Assembly: GCF_022808175.1 (NCBI RefSeq)
Contig: NZ_JALGBX010000001.1
Location: forward strand, 62,001-126,000
Length of the DNA stretch: 64,000 bases
Reading direction: 5' to 3'
Origin: Streptomyces sp. AP-93
GTDB taxonomy: Bacteria > Actinomycetota > Actinomycetes > Streptomycetales > Streptomycetaceae
The first letter of the stretch is position 1; each line of letters begins with the position of its first letter. Shown in pieces: positions 54,790 to 63,495 of the stretch. The notes beneath the pieces are model-generated. The model did no database searches and had not been told where the DNA came from. It worked only from the letters and a program-made list of their open reading frames with translations. The translations under genes were made by a program, and so were the position numbers.

Positions 54790-55536
54790 ATGCGCAGGAG
54801 CGGGTGGACGGCCGGGGTGGTGCTCGGGGCGCTGCTGGTGACGGGCTGTGGGTCGGGTGGAGACTCGGCGGCGCCGGCGTCGGCGCAGGCGAAGCCGTCG
54901 AAGGGGTCCGCCGCGCCCGCGGGGACCGCCGGACAGGGCGGGCCGGCCGCGTCCGCCGGGACCGCCGGACAGGGCGGGTCCGCCGCGCCGACCGGGTCGG
55001 GTGTGCCCACCGGGCCGGGTGTGCCGACCGCGCCGGCCGCCTCCGCGGCCGCCTCCGGTGCGCCCGGTGTGCCCGGTGTCTTCGGCAAGGAGCAGGCCGC
55101 GGCCGACATCGCCGCCGCCACGGCGGCGGGCGGGCTGCCGCAGCCCGGGGCGGCCGCCACCGCCTCCCCGGCCCCGACGGGGGCGGACGCGGAGGCGGAC
55201 GTGCGCCGGGCCGAGATGGCCGAGTGCATGGCTCCCTGGCAGACCATGGAGCGGGTCGCGGACCCCGAGAAGGCGTACACGGCCACGATCGCGGAGCTGG
55301 AGCGGCGCGGCTGGAAGGCCGCGGGCGACCGGAGCCGGCACGACATGCTGAGCCAGGTGACCCTGAAGAAGCAGGGCTGGATCCTGTTCGCCCGACGCTA
55401 CGACTTCTCCGCGGGCAAGGGTTCCGGCATGGGCATGCCCGACATGCTGTCCTTCTTCGCCTCCGACCTGGCGTGCGAAGGCCGTTTCACGGAGGCGGAG
55501 ATGGCGGAGGCGCTCCAGGAAGCGCCGGAGGAGTAG
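54790..55536 (+). CDS. Lipoprotein of unknown function
   Basis: 248 residues. Signal with lipobox LVTGC (Cys20), then a ~90-residue Ala/Gly/Pro-rich linker (AGTAGQGGPAASAGTAGQGG), then a folded C-terminal half beginning ADVRRAEMAECMAPWQTMER. The C-terminal part has a Cys in DLACEGRFTEAEM that may pair with AECM. Exported and lipid-anchored on the outer face of the membrane. The ATG follows GGGGAACGAGCGGT. No family recognised. Confidence 0.82.
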   Translation: MRRSGWTAGVVLGALLVTGCGSGGDSAAPASAQAKPSKGSAAPAGTAGQGGPAASAGTAGQGGSAAPTGSGVPTGPGVPTAPAASAAASGAPGVPGVFGKEQAAADIAAATAAGGLPQPGAAATASPAPTGADAEADVRRAEMAECMAPWQTMERVADPEKAYTATIAELERRGWKAAGDRSRHDMLSQVTLKKQGWILFARRYDFSAGKGSGMGMPDMLSFFASDLACEGRFTEAEMAEALQEAPEE

Positions 55537-55588
55537 CCGAGGAGTGGCCGCGGAGTAGCTGCGGCCGTGCCCCGCCCGGACAGCTGGA

Positions 55589-56263
55589 TCAGGACTTTTT
55601 CGGAGGCGCCGACGGAGTCGCCGGCCCGGGCCCGGCGTCCGGGGCCGTGAGGTCGATCAGGCGGCAGACCGTTTCGATGTCGATCTTCACCTGGGCGATC
55701 GAGGCCCGGCCCGACAGCCAGGTGATCAGCGCCGAGTGCCAGGTGTGCTCGATCACCCGGACCGCCGACAGCTGCTCCGCCGTCGGCGGGGCGTCCAGGC
55801 CCATCGCGTCCAGGATGATCGCCGTCGTCAGCCGGGAGACCGTGTCCACCTCGGGGCTCACGCTGCGGTCCGCGAAGGTGAGGGCCCGGACCATCGCGTC
55901 CGCCAGGTGCGGCTCGCGCTGCAGTGCGCGGAAGGCGCGCATCAGGGTTTCCGCGACCCGGGCCGCGGGCTCGTCCCCGGCCGGCGGGCGCTTGCGCAGC
56001 GTTCCGTGCATGTGCTGCAGCTGGTCCTGCATGGTCGCGACGAGCAGGTGCACCTTGGAGGGGAAGTACCGGTAGAGGGTGCCCAGGGCCACGCTGGAGG
56101 ACTCCGCCACCTCCCGCATCTGCACCGCGTCGAAACCGCCCCGGCTCGCCAACTGGGCGCTGGCGTGCAGGATCCGCCTGCGGCGTGCCTCCTGGCGCTC
56201 CGTCAGGGGCGGAGACGCCGGTGTGGTGACGGCTGGGGTCACGGCCTTCGCTTCCGCTGTCAT
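55589..56263 (-). CDS. TetR family regulator, KstR-like
   Basis: 224 residues. The N-terminal HTH (ARRRRILHASAQLASRGGFD, VQMREVAESSSVALGTLYRY, FPSKVHLLVATM) and the C-terminal ligand domain, including MVRALTFADRSVSPEVDTVS and HTWHSALITWLSGRASI, match the KstR cholesterol-catabolism repressor. ATG 56263 is chosen over 56308, which lacks a ribosome site. An exact KstR consensus site lies 193 bases upstream, pointing to autoregulation and control of the divergent glycosyltransferase operon. The ligand is probably a steroid or isoprenoid CoA thioester; inferred. Confidence 0.85.
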   Translation of the reverse strand: MTAEAKAVTPAVTTPASPPLTERQEARRRRILHASAQLASRGGFDAVQMREVAESSSVALGTLYRYFPSKVHLLVATMQDQLQHMHGTLRKRPPAGDEPAARVAETLMRAFRALQREPHLADAMVRALTFADRSVSPEVDTVSRLTTAIILDAMGLDAPPTAEQLSAVRVIEHTWHSALITWLSGRASIAQVKIDIETVCRLIDLTAPDAGPGPATPSAPPKKS

Positions 56264-56455
56264 CTGTCCCGTTCCGGTTCCAAGGCGTTCCAGTTCCAAG
56301 GCGTTCATGTCTGTGCCGGGGCGGCCGCGGGAGCTGCCCCGGGCCGTCGCGCGCCCAGCATGGCAGGCGCCCGAGCCGTGGCGCGAATCACCCGCCACCC
56401 CTCTTACGGTGTGGTTTCCGGCCGGTAGATTCAATGCTCTTCAACGGATCAAGTC

Positions 56456-56469
56456 TGAAACTTGTTCTA
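56456..56469. promoter_or_regulatory. KstR operator, exact consensus match
   Basis: TGAAACTTGTTCTA fits TnnAACnnGTTnnA at every fixed position. It lies in the divergent gap between the TetR/KstR-like gene and the glycosyltransferase operon. Confidence 0.75.
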
Positions 56470-56522
56470 CATTATCCGAGCGGTTACGCTCCGGCGAAAG
56501 TGCAGGGAGAAGGGGGCCGAGA

Positions 56523-57881
56523 GTGACCGCAGAGGCCATGGTGACGAGCCCTCTCACGGGTCCGGCCGCCGACGGCGGCCGCCCGTTGCGGATCGCACTC
56601 CTCACCTATAAGGGGAACCCGTTCTGCGGTGGCCAGGGCGTCTACGTCCGCCACCTCGCCCGCGAACTCGTGAAGCTGGGCCACTGCGTCGAGGTCATCG
56701 GCGCGCAGCCCTACCCGGTGCTGGACACCGACGCCCTCACCGGCGCCGGCGCCACCCTCACCGAGCTGCCCAGCCTGGACCTCTACCGCAGCCCGGACCC
56801 GTTCCGCACGCCCAAGCGCGACGAGTACCGCGACTGGATCGACGCCGTCGAGGTCGCGACCATGTGGACCGGCGGATTCCCCGAGCCGCTGACCTTCTCG
56901 CTGCGGGCGCGCCGCCATCTGGCCGCCCGCGCAGGCGAGTTCGACGTGATCCACGACAACCAGACCCTCGGCTACGGACTGTTGGCGGACCTCGGTGCCC
57001 CGCTGGTCACCACCATCCACCACCCCATCACCGTCGACCGCGAGCTGGACCTGGCCGCCGCCAAGGACCGCAGGAAGCGTGCCTCCGTGCGGCGTTGGTA
57101 CGGGTTCACGCGCATGCAGGGCCGTGTGGCCCGGCGGCTGCCCTCCGTGCTCACCGTCTCCGGCTCCTCCAAGAAGGAGATCGCCGAGCACCTCGGCGTC
57201 CAGGGCGAGCGCATCCACGTCGTCCACATCGGCGCCGACACCGACCTCTGGTCGCCCGATCCCGCCGTGGCCGAGGTGCCCGGACGGATCGTCACCACGT
57301 CGAGCGCCGACGTCCCGCTCAAGGGGCTCGTGCACCTCGTCGAGGCGCTCGCGAAGCTCCGTACCGAACAGCCCGAGGCCCACCTCGTCGTCGTCGGCAA
57401 GCGCGCCGAACAGGGCCCGGTGGCCCGCGCGATCGAGACGTACGGACTCCAGGACGCCGTCCGCTTCGTCAAGGGCATCACCGACACCGAGCTCGTCGAC
57501 CTCGTCCGCAGCGCCCAGATCGCCTGCGTGCCCTCGCTGTACGAGGGGTTCTCGCTGCCGGCCGCCGAGGCCATGGCCACCGGCACCCCGCTGGTCGCCA
57601 CCACCGGCGGCGCGATTCCCGAGGTCACCGGACCCGACGGCGAGAGCTGCCTGGCCGTGCCGCCCGGCGACGCGGGCGCGCTGGCCGCCGCGCTGGGCCG
57701 GCTGCTGGGCGACGGCGAACTGCGCACCCGGCTCGGCGCCGCCGGCCGCGAGCGGGTGCTGTCCCGCTTCACCTGGGCCAAGGCCGCCGAGGGCACCGTC
57801 GTGCACTACCGCGCCGCCATCGAGCGGGCCGCGGCGCCGGCTCCCCGGTCCCGGGCCCCGAAGTCCCGTACCGCCCGGTGA
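56523..57881 (+). CDS. Glycosyltransferase family 4
   Basis: 452 residues with a GT-B fold. The N-terminal acceptor domain begins LRIALLTYKGNPFCGGQGVY. The donor domain has VHIGADTDLWSPD, GKRAEQGPVARAIETYGL and the E-x7-E motif (EGFSLPAAEAMATGTP). GTG 56523 follows AAGGGGGCC; ATG 56538 is an alternative. It leads a three-gene run with a methyltransferase and an alpha-barrel protein, under an exact KstR-like site. Acceptor unknown; a lipid is possible. Confidence 0.9.
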   Translation: MTAEAMVTSPLTGPAADGGRPLRIALLTYKGNPFCGGQGVYVRHLARELVKLGHCVEVIGAQPYPVLDTDALTGAGATLTELPSLDLYRSPDPFRTPKRDEYRDWIDAVEVATMWTGGFPEPLTFSLRARRHLAARAGEFDVIHDNQTLGYGLLADLGAPLVTTIHHPITVDRELDLAAAKDRRKRASVRRWYGFTRMQGRVARRLPSVLTVSGSSKKEIAEHLGVQGERIHVVHIGADTDLWSPDPAVAEVPGRIVTTSSADVPLKGLVHLVEALAKLRTEQPEAHLVVVGKRAEQGPVARAIETYGLQDAVRFVKGITDTELVDLVRSAQIACVPSLYEGFSLPAAEAMATGTPLVATTGGAIPEVTGPDGESCLAVPPGDAGALAAALGRLLGDGELRTRLGAAGRERVLSRFTWAKAAEGTVVHYRAAIERAAAPAPRSRAPKSRTAR

Positions 57882-57942
57882 CCTCCCCCTTCCGTCCGAT
57901 GCAGTTCCCCTCCCCACCCCGCGACCGCGAAGGCAGGACCAC

Positions 57943-58713
57943 GTGCTGACCGTCGATTTCTCCCGGTTCCCGCTCGCCGCAGGCGACCGCGTACTCGATC
58001 TGGGCTGCGGCGCAGGCCGGCACGCCTTCGAGTGCTACCGGCGCGGCGCCCAGGTGGTCGCCCTCGACCGCAACGGCGAGGAGATCCGCGAGGTCGCCAA
58101 GTGGTTCGCCGCGATGAAGGAGGCGGGTGAGGCCCCGGCCGGCGCCACCGCCACCGCCATGGAGGGCGACGCCCTCGCGCTGCCCTTCCCCGACGAGTCC
58201 TTCGACGTCGTCATCATCTCCGAGGTGATGGAGCACATCCCCGACGACAAGGGCGTCCTCGCCGAGATGGTCCGCGTCCTGAAGCCCGGCGGGCGCATCG
58301 CCATCACCGTGCCGCGCTACGGCCCCGAGAAGATCTGCTGGGCGCTGTCCGACGCCTACCACGAGGTCGAGGGCGGCCACATCCGCATCTACAAGGCGGA
58401 GGAACTGCTCGGCAAGATGGAGTCCGCGGGCCTCAAGCCGTACGGAACCCACCACGCGCACGGCCTGCACTCGCCGTACTGGTGGCTCAAGTGCGCCTTC
58501 GGCGTCGACAACGACAAGGCGCTGCCCGTCAAGGCGTACCACAAGCTCCTGGTCTGGGACATCATGAAGAAGCCGGCGCTGACCCGGCTCGCGGAGCAGG
58601 CCCTGAACCCGGTCATCGGCAAGAGCTTCGTCGCCTACGCCACCAAGCCGCACCTCCCCGTGGACGCGGCAGCGGCCGTGGCCGGGGCCGCGGCCGTGGG
58701 CGCCGCACAGTGA
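57943..58713 (+). CDS. Class I SAM-dependent methyltransferase
   Basis: 256 residues. SAM motif DRVLDLGCGAGRHAFECYRR, then VVALDRNGEEIREVAKWF and FDVVIISEVMEHIPDD as motif IV, with VLKPGGRIAITVPRY as motif VI. GTG 57943 follows AGGCAGGA. The stop overlaps the next start (GTGA). It belongs to the ubiE/COQ5-like methyltransferase pattern; substrate unknown, probably the same glycoside as the neighbouring enzymes. Confidence 0.9.
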   Translation: MLTVDFSRFPLAAGDRVLDLGCGAGRHAFECYRRGAQVVALDRNGEEIREVAKWFAAMKEAGEAPAGATATAMEGDALALPFPDESFDVVIISEVMEHIPDDKGVLAEMVRVLKPGGRIAITVPRYGPEKICWALSDAYHEVEGGHIRIYKAEELLGKMESAGLKPYGTHHAHGLHSPYWWLKCAFGVDNDKALPVKAYHKLLVWDIMKKPALTRLAEQALNPVIGKSFVAYATKPHLPVDAAAAVAGAAAVGAAQ

Positions 58714-59810
58714 GCTCTCCCGGGCGCACCGCACCCGAACACCTGGTCCTGGACGGCGTGCTGACCGCCGACCAGGCCGCCGCCACCGTCGCCGGGATCC
58801 TCGCCGCGCAGCGCGCCGACGGGGCCATCCCCTGGTTCCGCGGGCACCACCTCGACCCGTGGGACCACACCGAGGCCGCGATGGCCCTCGACGCGGCCGG
58901 CGAGCACGAGGCCGCCGAGCGGGCCTACGACTGGCTGGTCCGCCACCAGAACGACGACGGCTCCTGGTACGCGGCCTACGCCGACCGCGAGGACGGGGTC
59001 GACACCCGCGAGCCGCAGGACGCGAGCCGGGAGACCAACTTCGTCGCGTACCTCGCCGTCGGCGTCTGGCACCACCACCTGTCCACCGGCGACGAGGCCT
59101 TCCTCGACCGGATGTGGCCCGCCGTCTACGCGGCCGTCGAGTTCGTCCTGCGGCTCCAGCAGCCGGGCGGCGAGATCGGCTGGAAGCGCGAACCCTCCGG
59201 CGAGGACGTCTCGGACGCGCTGCTGACCGGCTCCTCCTCCATCCACCAGGCGCTGCGCTGCGCGCTGGCCATCGCCGAGTACCGGGGCGATCCGCAGCCG
59301 GACTGGGAACTGGCCGCGGGCGCCCTCGGGCACGCGATACGCCGGCACCCGGAGCGGTTCCTCGACAAGTCCCGCTACTCCATGGACTGGTACTACCCCG
59401 TCCTCGGCGGGGCGCTGACCGGCGCGGAGGCGAAGGCCCGGATCGAGGAGCGGTGGGAGGAGTTCGTCGTCCCGGACCTCGGCGTACGGTGCGTGTTGCC
59501 GAACCCCTGGGTGACCGGCGGGGAGTCCTGCGAACTGGCGCTCGCGCTGTGGGCGACGGGGGAGTCGGACCGGGCCCTGGAGATCCTGCGCTCGATCGGC
59601 CACCTGCGGGCCGACAACGGCATGTACTGGACCGGGTACGTCTTCGACGACCGGGCGGTCTGGCCCGTGGAGCAGACCACCTGGACGGCGGGCTCGCTCC
59701 TCCTCGCGGTGGCCGCCCTGGGCGGCGACGAGGCCACCGGCACGGTCTTCGGCGGGCTGACGCTGCCGGCCGGCCTGGAGCCGGACTGCTGCGCCGATAC
59801 GCCCGCCTGA
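58710..59810 (+). CDS. Prenyltransferase-repeat / (alpha/alpha) barrel protein
   Basis: 366 residues with repeated helical hairpins: ILAAQRADGAIPWFRGHHLD, WLVRHQNDDGSWYAAY, FVLRLQQPGGEIGWKRE and GYVFDDRAVWPVEQTTWTAG. It is automatically called prenyltransferase or squalene cyclase-like, but no DxDD catalytic motif is visible, so enzymatic identity is unproven; a glycoside-hydrolase-like barrel is also conceivable. The GTG overlaps the methyltransferase stop, so it is coupled. It ends before a good hairpin. Confidence 0.84.
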   Translation: MSSPGRTAPEHLVLDGVLTADQAAATVAGILAAQRADGAIPWFRGHHLDPWDHTEAAMALDAAGEHEAAERAYDWLVRHQNDDGSWYAAYADREDGVDTREPQDASRETNFVAYLAVGVWHHHLSTGDEAFLDRMWPAVYAAVEFVLRLQQPGGEIGWKREPSGEDVSDALLTGSSSIHQALRCALAIAEYRGDPQPDWELAAGALGHAIRRHPERFLDKSRYSMDWYYPVLGGALTGAEAKARIEERWEEFVVPDLGVRCVLPNPWVTGGESCELALALWATGESDRALEILRSIGHLRADNGMYWTGYVFDDRAVWPVEQTTWTAGSLLLAVAALGGDEATGTVFGGLTLPAGLEPDCCADTPA

Positions 59811-59821
59811 GTACGGCCCGC

Positions 59822-59841
59822 CCCCCGGCCCGTGCCGGGGG
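59822..59841 (+). terminator. Hairpin terminator of the glycosyltransferase operon
   Basis: Arms CCCCCGGC / GCCGGGGG with a CCGT loop, 11 bases after the stop codon. Confidence 0.75.
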
Positions 59842-59883
59842 ACGGACACCGGCCGGGCCGGCCGGGGGTGGTGGGCGCGCCGG

Positions 59884-60186
59884 TCAGCGGCGGTAGAGCC
59901 GGCCCGCGACGGCGTGACCGATGACCAGGTAGGCGACGGCCGCGATGCCGTAGCCGATCACCACCTGGACCCATGCGCGGTGGAAGGTGAACAGGTCGTA
60001 CGACCAGCCGGCGAGCCAGGTCGCGGCGTCGTGGACGAAGTCCACCAGGGCGTTGCCCTGGTTGGCGTCCAGCAGGTACAGCAGGATCCACAGGCCGATG
60101 ACGAAGGCCATGACGTCCGCCACGACCGCGACGGCACGGCCCGCCCGGCTGCTTCCTCTGGTGTGCACTCGCGTGTGTGTGGGCAT
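59884..60186 (-). CDS. Small membrane protein, two helices
   Basis: 100 residues beginning MPTHTRVHTRGSSRAGRAV, with helices VVADVMAFVIGLWILLYLLD and VQVVIGYGIAAVAYLVIGHA flanking an amphipathic loop (FVHDAATWLAGWSYDLFTFH). ATG 60186 is picked because the leader upstream is Arg/Pro-rich and atypical. No family recognised; many Streptomyces encode similar small integral proteins of unknown function. Confidence 0.78.
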   Translation of the reverse strand: MPTHTRVHTRGSSRAGRAVAVVADVMAFVIGLWILLYLLDANQGNALVDFVHDAATWLAGWSYDLFTFHRAWVQVVIGYGIAAVAYLVIGHAVAGRLYRR

Positions 60187-60313
60187 GCCGCGCGTCTTGC
60201 CGCTCCCGGGCCGGGCAAACCCGTACGCGTGAACCCGAACGGGTCCCCCGGGTGGCGGAGTCGGGTGGCCGGGGTGAGGCTGCGGGGGACGCCTCAGTCC
60301 CCGGAGGAAACCC

Positions 60314-60958
60314 GTGTCCGTACCCACCACAGCCGTCCGCTTCCGCCGTGCCCTCACGGCGGTGCTCCTGTCCTGTGCCCTGCTCGGCGGCGCCACCGCC
60401 TGCGGCTCGGGCGGTGGCGACAGGACCGCCGCCGGTCAGGCCGACGAGGTCTCGGTGGCCATGGCCGCGTTCGCCGAGGCCGACGCGGCGGCCTCCGCGG
60501 AGGACGCGGAAGCGGCCGCCGCCACTCCCTCGGCCAGCACCCCGGAAGAGAAGCAGAAGTTCGCCAAGACCCGCTTCGTCGCCAACGCGGGGCTCGCGGC
60601 CGGCGCCACCTACCAGTGGATCATCAAGCCGTACCGCGACGGCAAGTTCAAGAAGGGCGCCAAGGGCCGCACCTTCGCCCTGGTCAAGGCGGGCCTCGCG
60701 GGCGCCTTCGCCTACAACCGGCTGAAGGCGGCCACCGAGAACGCCAAGGGCGACCCGCTGCTGTCGAAGGCCGTGGGCCCGCTGACGGCGGGCATCGACT
60801 CCCTCAAGGGGCTCGGCTCCAAGCTGCGCAAGGGCCAGGCGGGCGACGCCGACATCAGCGCCTTCGAGGACGTCATCAACGGCGTCAAGGAGGCCGGGAA
60901 GAGCGCGGGCGCCACGGTGACCGACAAGATCCCGAGCGCCGGGCAGCTGACCGGCTGA
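60314..60958 (+). CDS. Exported lipoprotein-like protein of unknown function
   Basis: 214 residues. A signal peptide (FRRALTAVLLSCALLGGATA) ends at Cys30 in a weak lipobox. An Ala/Glu-rich stretch (ADAAASAEDAEAAAATPSAS) is followed by a basic, helical region FAKTRFVANAGLAAGATYQW and KPYRDGKFKKGAKGRTFALV. GTG 60314 follows CGGAGGAAA. No family was recognised; the repeated Lys/Gly suggests binding to an acidic polymer, but this is speculation. A perfect terminator follows. Confidence 0.8.
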   Translation: MSVPTTAVRFRRALTAVLLSCALLGGATACGSGGGDRTAAGQADEVSVAMAAFAEADAAASAEDAEAAAATPSASTPEEKQKFAKTRFVANAGLAAGATYQWIIKPYRDGKFKKGAKGRTFALVKAGLAGAFAYNRLKAATENAKGDPLLSKAVGPLTAGIDSLKGLGSKLRKGQAGDADISAFEDVINGVKEAGKSAGATVTDKIPSAGQLTG

Positions 60959-60991
60959 GCGCAGCCGCCGCCTTCCCGATGCCGCAGCCCC

Positions 60992-61031
60992 GGAACAGGC
61001 CGGACCGGAACATTCCGGTCCGGCCTGTTCC
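60992..61031 (+). terminator. Perfect 19-bp hairpin terminator
   Basis: Arms GGAACAGGCCGGACCGGAA / TTCCGGTCCGGCCTGTTCC, 34 bases after the lipoprotein stop. The next gene begins within 7-20 bases of it. Confidence 0.88.
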
Positions 61032-61049
61032 ACCTGTTTGAATGGGCCG

Positions 61050-61505
61050 GTGATCGAGTACGTGGTCCTCGCCGGCGCCGCCGCCGCAGCCGGCTGGCTG
61101 ATGCGCCGCAAGCACCTCCGGCGCCAGGCCGTCGGGCCCGTGCCCGGCATCCCGTGCATGGCCCGGCAGCCCGCGGGCACCGGCCGCTGGCGCAGCGGCC
61201 GGGTCTACGCCGACCAGGGCGCGGCCCGCTGGGTGCCCGGCCGGGGCGAGCCCGTGACCTTGACCGGAGCCCGCGCCACCGGCGTACGGGCGCCCTCCGT
61301 GAAGGAGGGCATCTCCATCAACCCGGGCTCGCGCATCGTGACCGTTGAGTTCGCGGGAGACGAGCGCGGAGCCTCCGGCGGCATGGAGATCGCCGTGATG
61401 CCGCTGGACCTGCGGGAGCTGCTGGCCGCGGTGGAGCAGGCGGACGGCGGGACGGCAGAGACGGCAGAGGCGGCAGAGACGGAAGGGACGGAAGGGACGG
61501 CTTAG
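61050..61505 (+). CDS. DUF2550-like single-helix membrane protein
   Basis: About 151 residues. An N-terminal membrane helix (VIEYVVLAGAAAAAGWLMRR) is followed by RQAVGPVPGIPCMARQPAGT and a beta-rich domain, then a Glu/Ala/Thr-rich tail made of GACGGC-type repeats (TAETAEAAETEGTEGTA). The pattern is reminiscent of DUF2550, though the name is tentative. GTG 61050 is preferred; TTG 61038 is the alternative. Either start lies immediately behind a terminator, implying a leaderless or internally started transcript. Convergent with the AraC-type gene. Confidence 0.68.
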   Translation: MIEYVVLAGAAAAAGWLMRRKHLRRQAVGPVPGIPCMARQPAGTGRWRSGRVYADQGAARWVPGRGEPVTLTGARATGVRAPSVKEGISINPGSRIVTVEFAGDERGASGGMEIAVMPLDLRELLAAVEQADGGTAETAEAAETEGTEGTA

Positions 61506-62452
61506 GTCGTCTCTTCGTCGCGACGCCCGCCGCGGTAGCGCCCGGGCGGGATCCCGTAGGTCCGTTTGAAGGCGTGGGCGAAGGAGTACTCCGAGGTGTA
61601 GCCGGAGCGGGCCGCCAGGACCGACAGGGGTGTGTCGGTGGTGCGCAGCAGGCGCGCGGCCGTGGTCATGCGCCACCACGTCAGGTAGGCGAGCGGCGGC
61701 TGCCCGACGCGTTCGTGGAACCGGCGGGCGAAGGCGGCCCGCGACAGTCCGGCCCGCGCCCCCAGGGAGGCGACCGTCCAGGGGCGGTCCGGTTCGGCGT
61801 GGATGGCCGCCAGCGCGGCGCCGACGGCGGGGTCGACGAGCGCCGCCGCCCAGCCCGTCCGCCCGGCCTCCCCGGCGGCCCCGCCCGGCCCGGAAACCCC
61901 GCCCACGTGCGCCCGCAGCACGTACAGCAGCAGCACGTCCAGCAGGGCCGGGAGCAGCGTGTCCGTCCCCAGCCCGGGCTCCTGCGCCTCCCGGGCCAGC
62001 AGGGCCACCGCCTCGGCCGCGCCGGGCTGTCCGCCCGGCAGGTGGAGCACCTCGGGGAGTTCCCGCAACAGCGGATGCGCGTGCTCCGCCTCGATCCGGT
62101 ACCCGCCGCACAGGGTCACGGTGACCGGCCCGGCGCCCGGCTCCCCGACGGTGTCCCGGACGAGCAGGGCGGGTTCGCGGTCGGGCTCCCAGCGGGGTTC
62201 GGCCGGCTCGGCCGACGGCTCGCCGAGCAGTGTGTACCCGTGCCCGTGCGGCAGGAACAGCACGTCCCCGGCGTTCAGACGGACCGGCTCCGAGGCGGTC
62301 GCCAGCAGGCAGCTCCCGCTGAGCACCACCTGGAAGCCCGCCGACCCGGGGACCGCGGGGAACCGCTGGCCCCAGGGCGCGTGCCACCGTACGAGCGCCG
62401 ACGTGGGCCTGCCCGTACGCATGAGCGCGATGACATCGCTGAGTACGTCCAC
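61502..62452 (-). CDS. AraC family transcriptional regulator (cupin_6 N-terminal domain)
   Basis: 316 residues. The N-terminal cupin part (VDVLSDVIALMRTGRPTSAL, AGFQVVLSGSCLLATASEPV, LNAGDVLFLPHGHGYTLL) is followed by a C-terminal double HTH (WTVASLGARAGLSRAAFARR, LSVLAARSGYTSEYSFAHAF, KRTYGIPPGRYR). It is divergent from the oxidoreductase gene, which it probably controls. GTG 62452 is preferred to ATG 62485, which leaves very little promoter space; this is uncertain. Confidence 0.88.
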   Translation of the reverse strand: MDVLSDVIALMRTGRPTSALVRWHAPWGQRFPAVPGSAGFQVVLSGSCLLATASEPVRLNAGDVLFLPHGHGYTLLGEPSAEPAEPRWEPDREPALLVRDTVGEPGAGPVTVTLCGGYRIEAEHAHPLLRELPEVLHLPGGQPGAAEAVALLAREAQEPGLGTDTLLPALLDVLLLYVLRAHVGGVSGPGGAAGEAGRTGWAAALVDPAVGAALAAIHAEPDRPWTVASLGARAGLSRAAFARRFHERVGQPPLAYLTWWRMTTAARLLRTTDTPLSVLAARSGYTSEYSFAHAFKRTYGIPPGRYRGGRRDEETT

Positions 62453-62533
62453 GCCCGGCAGCTTAGACGGATGCGCAGGAAACATGGATCTTCACGCATG
62501 GATCGTCTTCCGCCCGGCTCATAGCGTGGGGGC

Positions 62534-63484
62534 ATGAACGAAACCCGACAGAACGAAACCCGACAGCCCGCCGCCACGATGCGCGCGGCCCGCGTCCACG
62601 CCTACGGAGGCCCCGCCGTCATCCGCCACGAGGAGGTGCCGGTCCCCGTCCCGGCTCCCGGCGAGGTTCTCGTGGAGGTGGCGGCCACCTCCTTCAACCC
62701 GTCCGAACTCGCCCTGCGCGCCGGGCTGCTGCGGCAGGTCCTGCCCCTGGACCTGCCGTACGTCCCGGGCTGGGACCTGGCGGGCACGGTCGTCGCCACG
62801 GGGGAGCGGGTGATCGGCCGGCTGGACTCGGGCGGAGCCGCCGCCCCGTACGTGTCCGTCGCCCCCGACCTGCTGGTCCCGGCCCCCCGCTCCCTCCCCC
62901 TCGCGGCCGCGGCGGCGATCCCGGTGGCCGGCCTGACGGCCTGGCAGGCGTTGTTCGAGGCGGCGGGGATCGGCCGGGGCAGCCGGATCCTGATCAACGG
63001 GGCCGGCGGGGGCGTGGGCGCCTTCGCCGTGCAGCTCGCACGCTGGGCCGGGGCCACCGTCGTGGCGACCGCGAGCCCGCGCAGTGCGCCGGCGGTGCGG
63101 CGGTACGGGGCGCAGCGGGTGATCGACCACACGGCCGGCCCGCTCCGCGCGGCCCTGGAGGGCGAACCGCTCGACGCCGTGCTCAACCTGGCCCCGCTCG
63201 GCCCGGCGGCCGCCGCCGCCCTGCCGGCCCTCCTCGGCCCGGGCGGCGTGGCGGTCTCCGTGGCGACTCCGATCCCCGGCGGCATCCACCTGGTGGCCCG
63301 CCGGGACACCGGGCAGCTCTCGCGGCTGGTCGCACTGGTCGACGCGGGCGACCTGGAGGTCGCCCCCGCCGCGGTCCGCCCGCTGGCCGACCTGGCCGAC
63401 GTACACGCGGAAGCGGAAGCGGGAACTCTCGTCCGCGGAAAGACGATCCTGGTTCCGGACGCGAGCCGGCGTGCATCCCTCTGA
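62534..63484 (+). CDS. NADP-dependent zinc-less alcohol dehydrogenase / quinone oxidoreductase-like protein
   Basis: 316 residues of the medium-chain reductase family. Conserved segments are FNPSELALRAGLLRQVLPLD (substrate domain), GAGGGVGAFAVQLARWAG as the Rossmann loop and GRLDSGGAAAPYV. It lacks the zinc-binding Cys/His pattern, so it resembles QOR/enoyl reductase-like enzymes. The N-terminal NETRQNETRQ comes from a perfect 15-base tandem duplication right after the ATG (62537-62566); translation could instead begin at ATG 62579. Divergent from the AraC regulator. Confidence 0.88.
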   Translation: MNETRQNETRQPAATMRAARVHAYGGPAVIRHEEVPVPVPAPGEVLVEVAATSFNPSELALRAGLLRQVLPLDLPYVPGWDLAGTVVATGERVIGRLDSGGAAAPYVSVAPDLLVPAPRSLPLAAAAAIPVAGLTAWQALFEAAGIGRGSRILINGAGGGVGAFAVQLARWAGATVVATASPRSAPAVRRYGAQRVIDHTAGPLRAALEGEPLDAVLNLAPLGPAAAAALPALLGPGGVAVSVATPIPGGIHLVARRDTGQLSRLVALVDAGDLEVAPAAVRPLADLADVHAEAEAGTLVRGKTILVPDASRRASL

Positions 63485-63495
63485 CGGGCCGGAAC

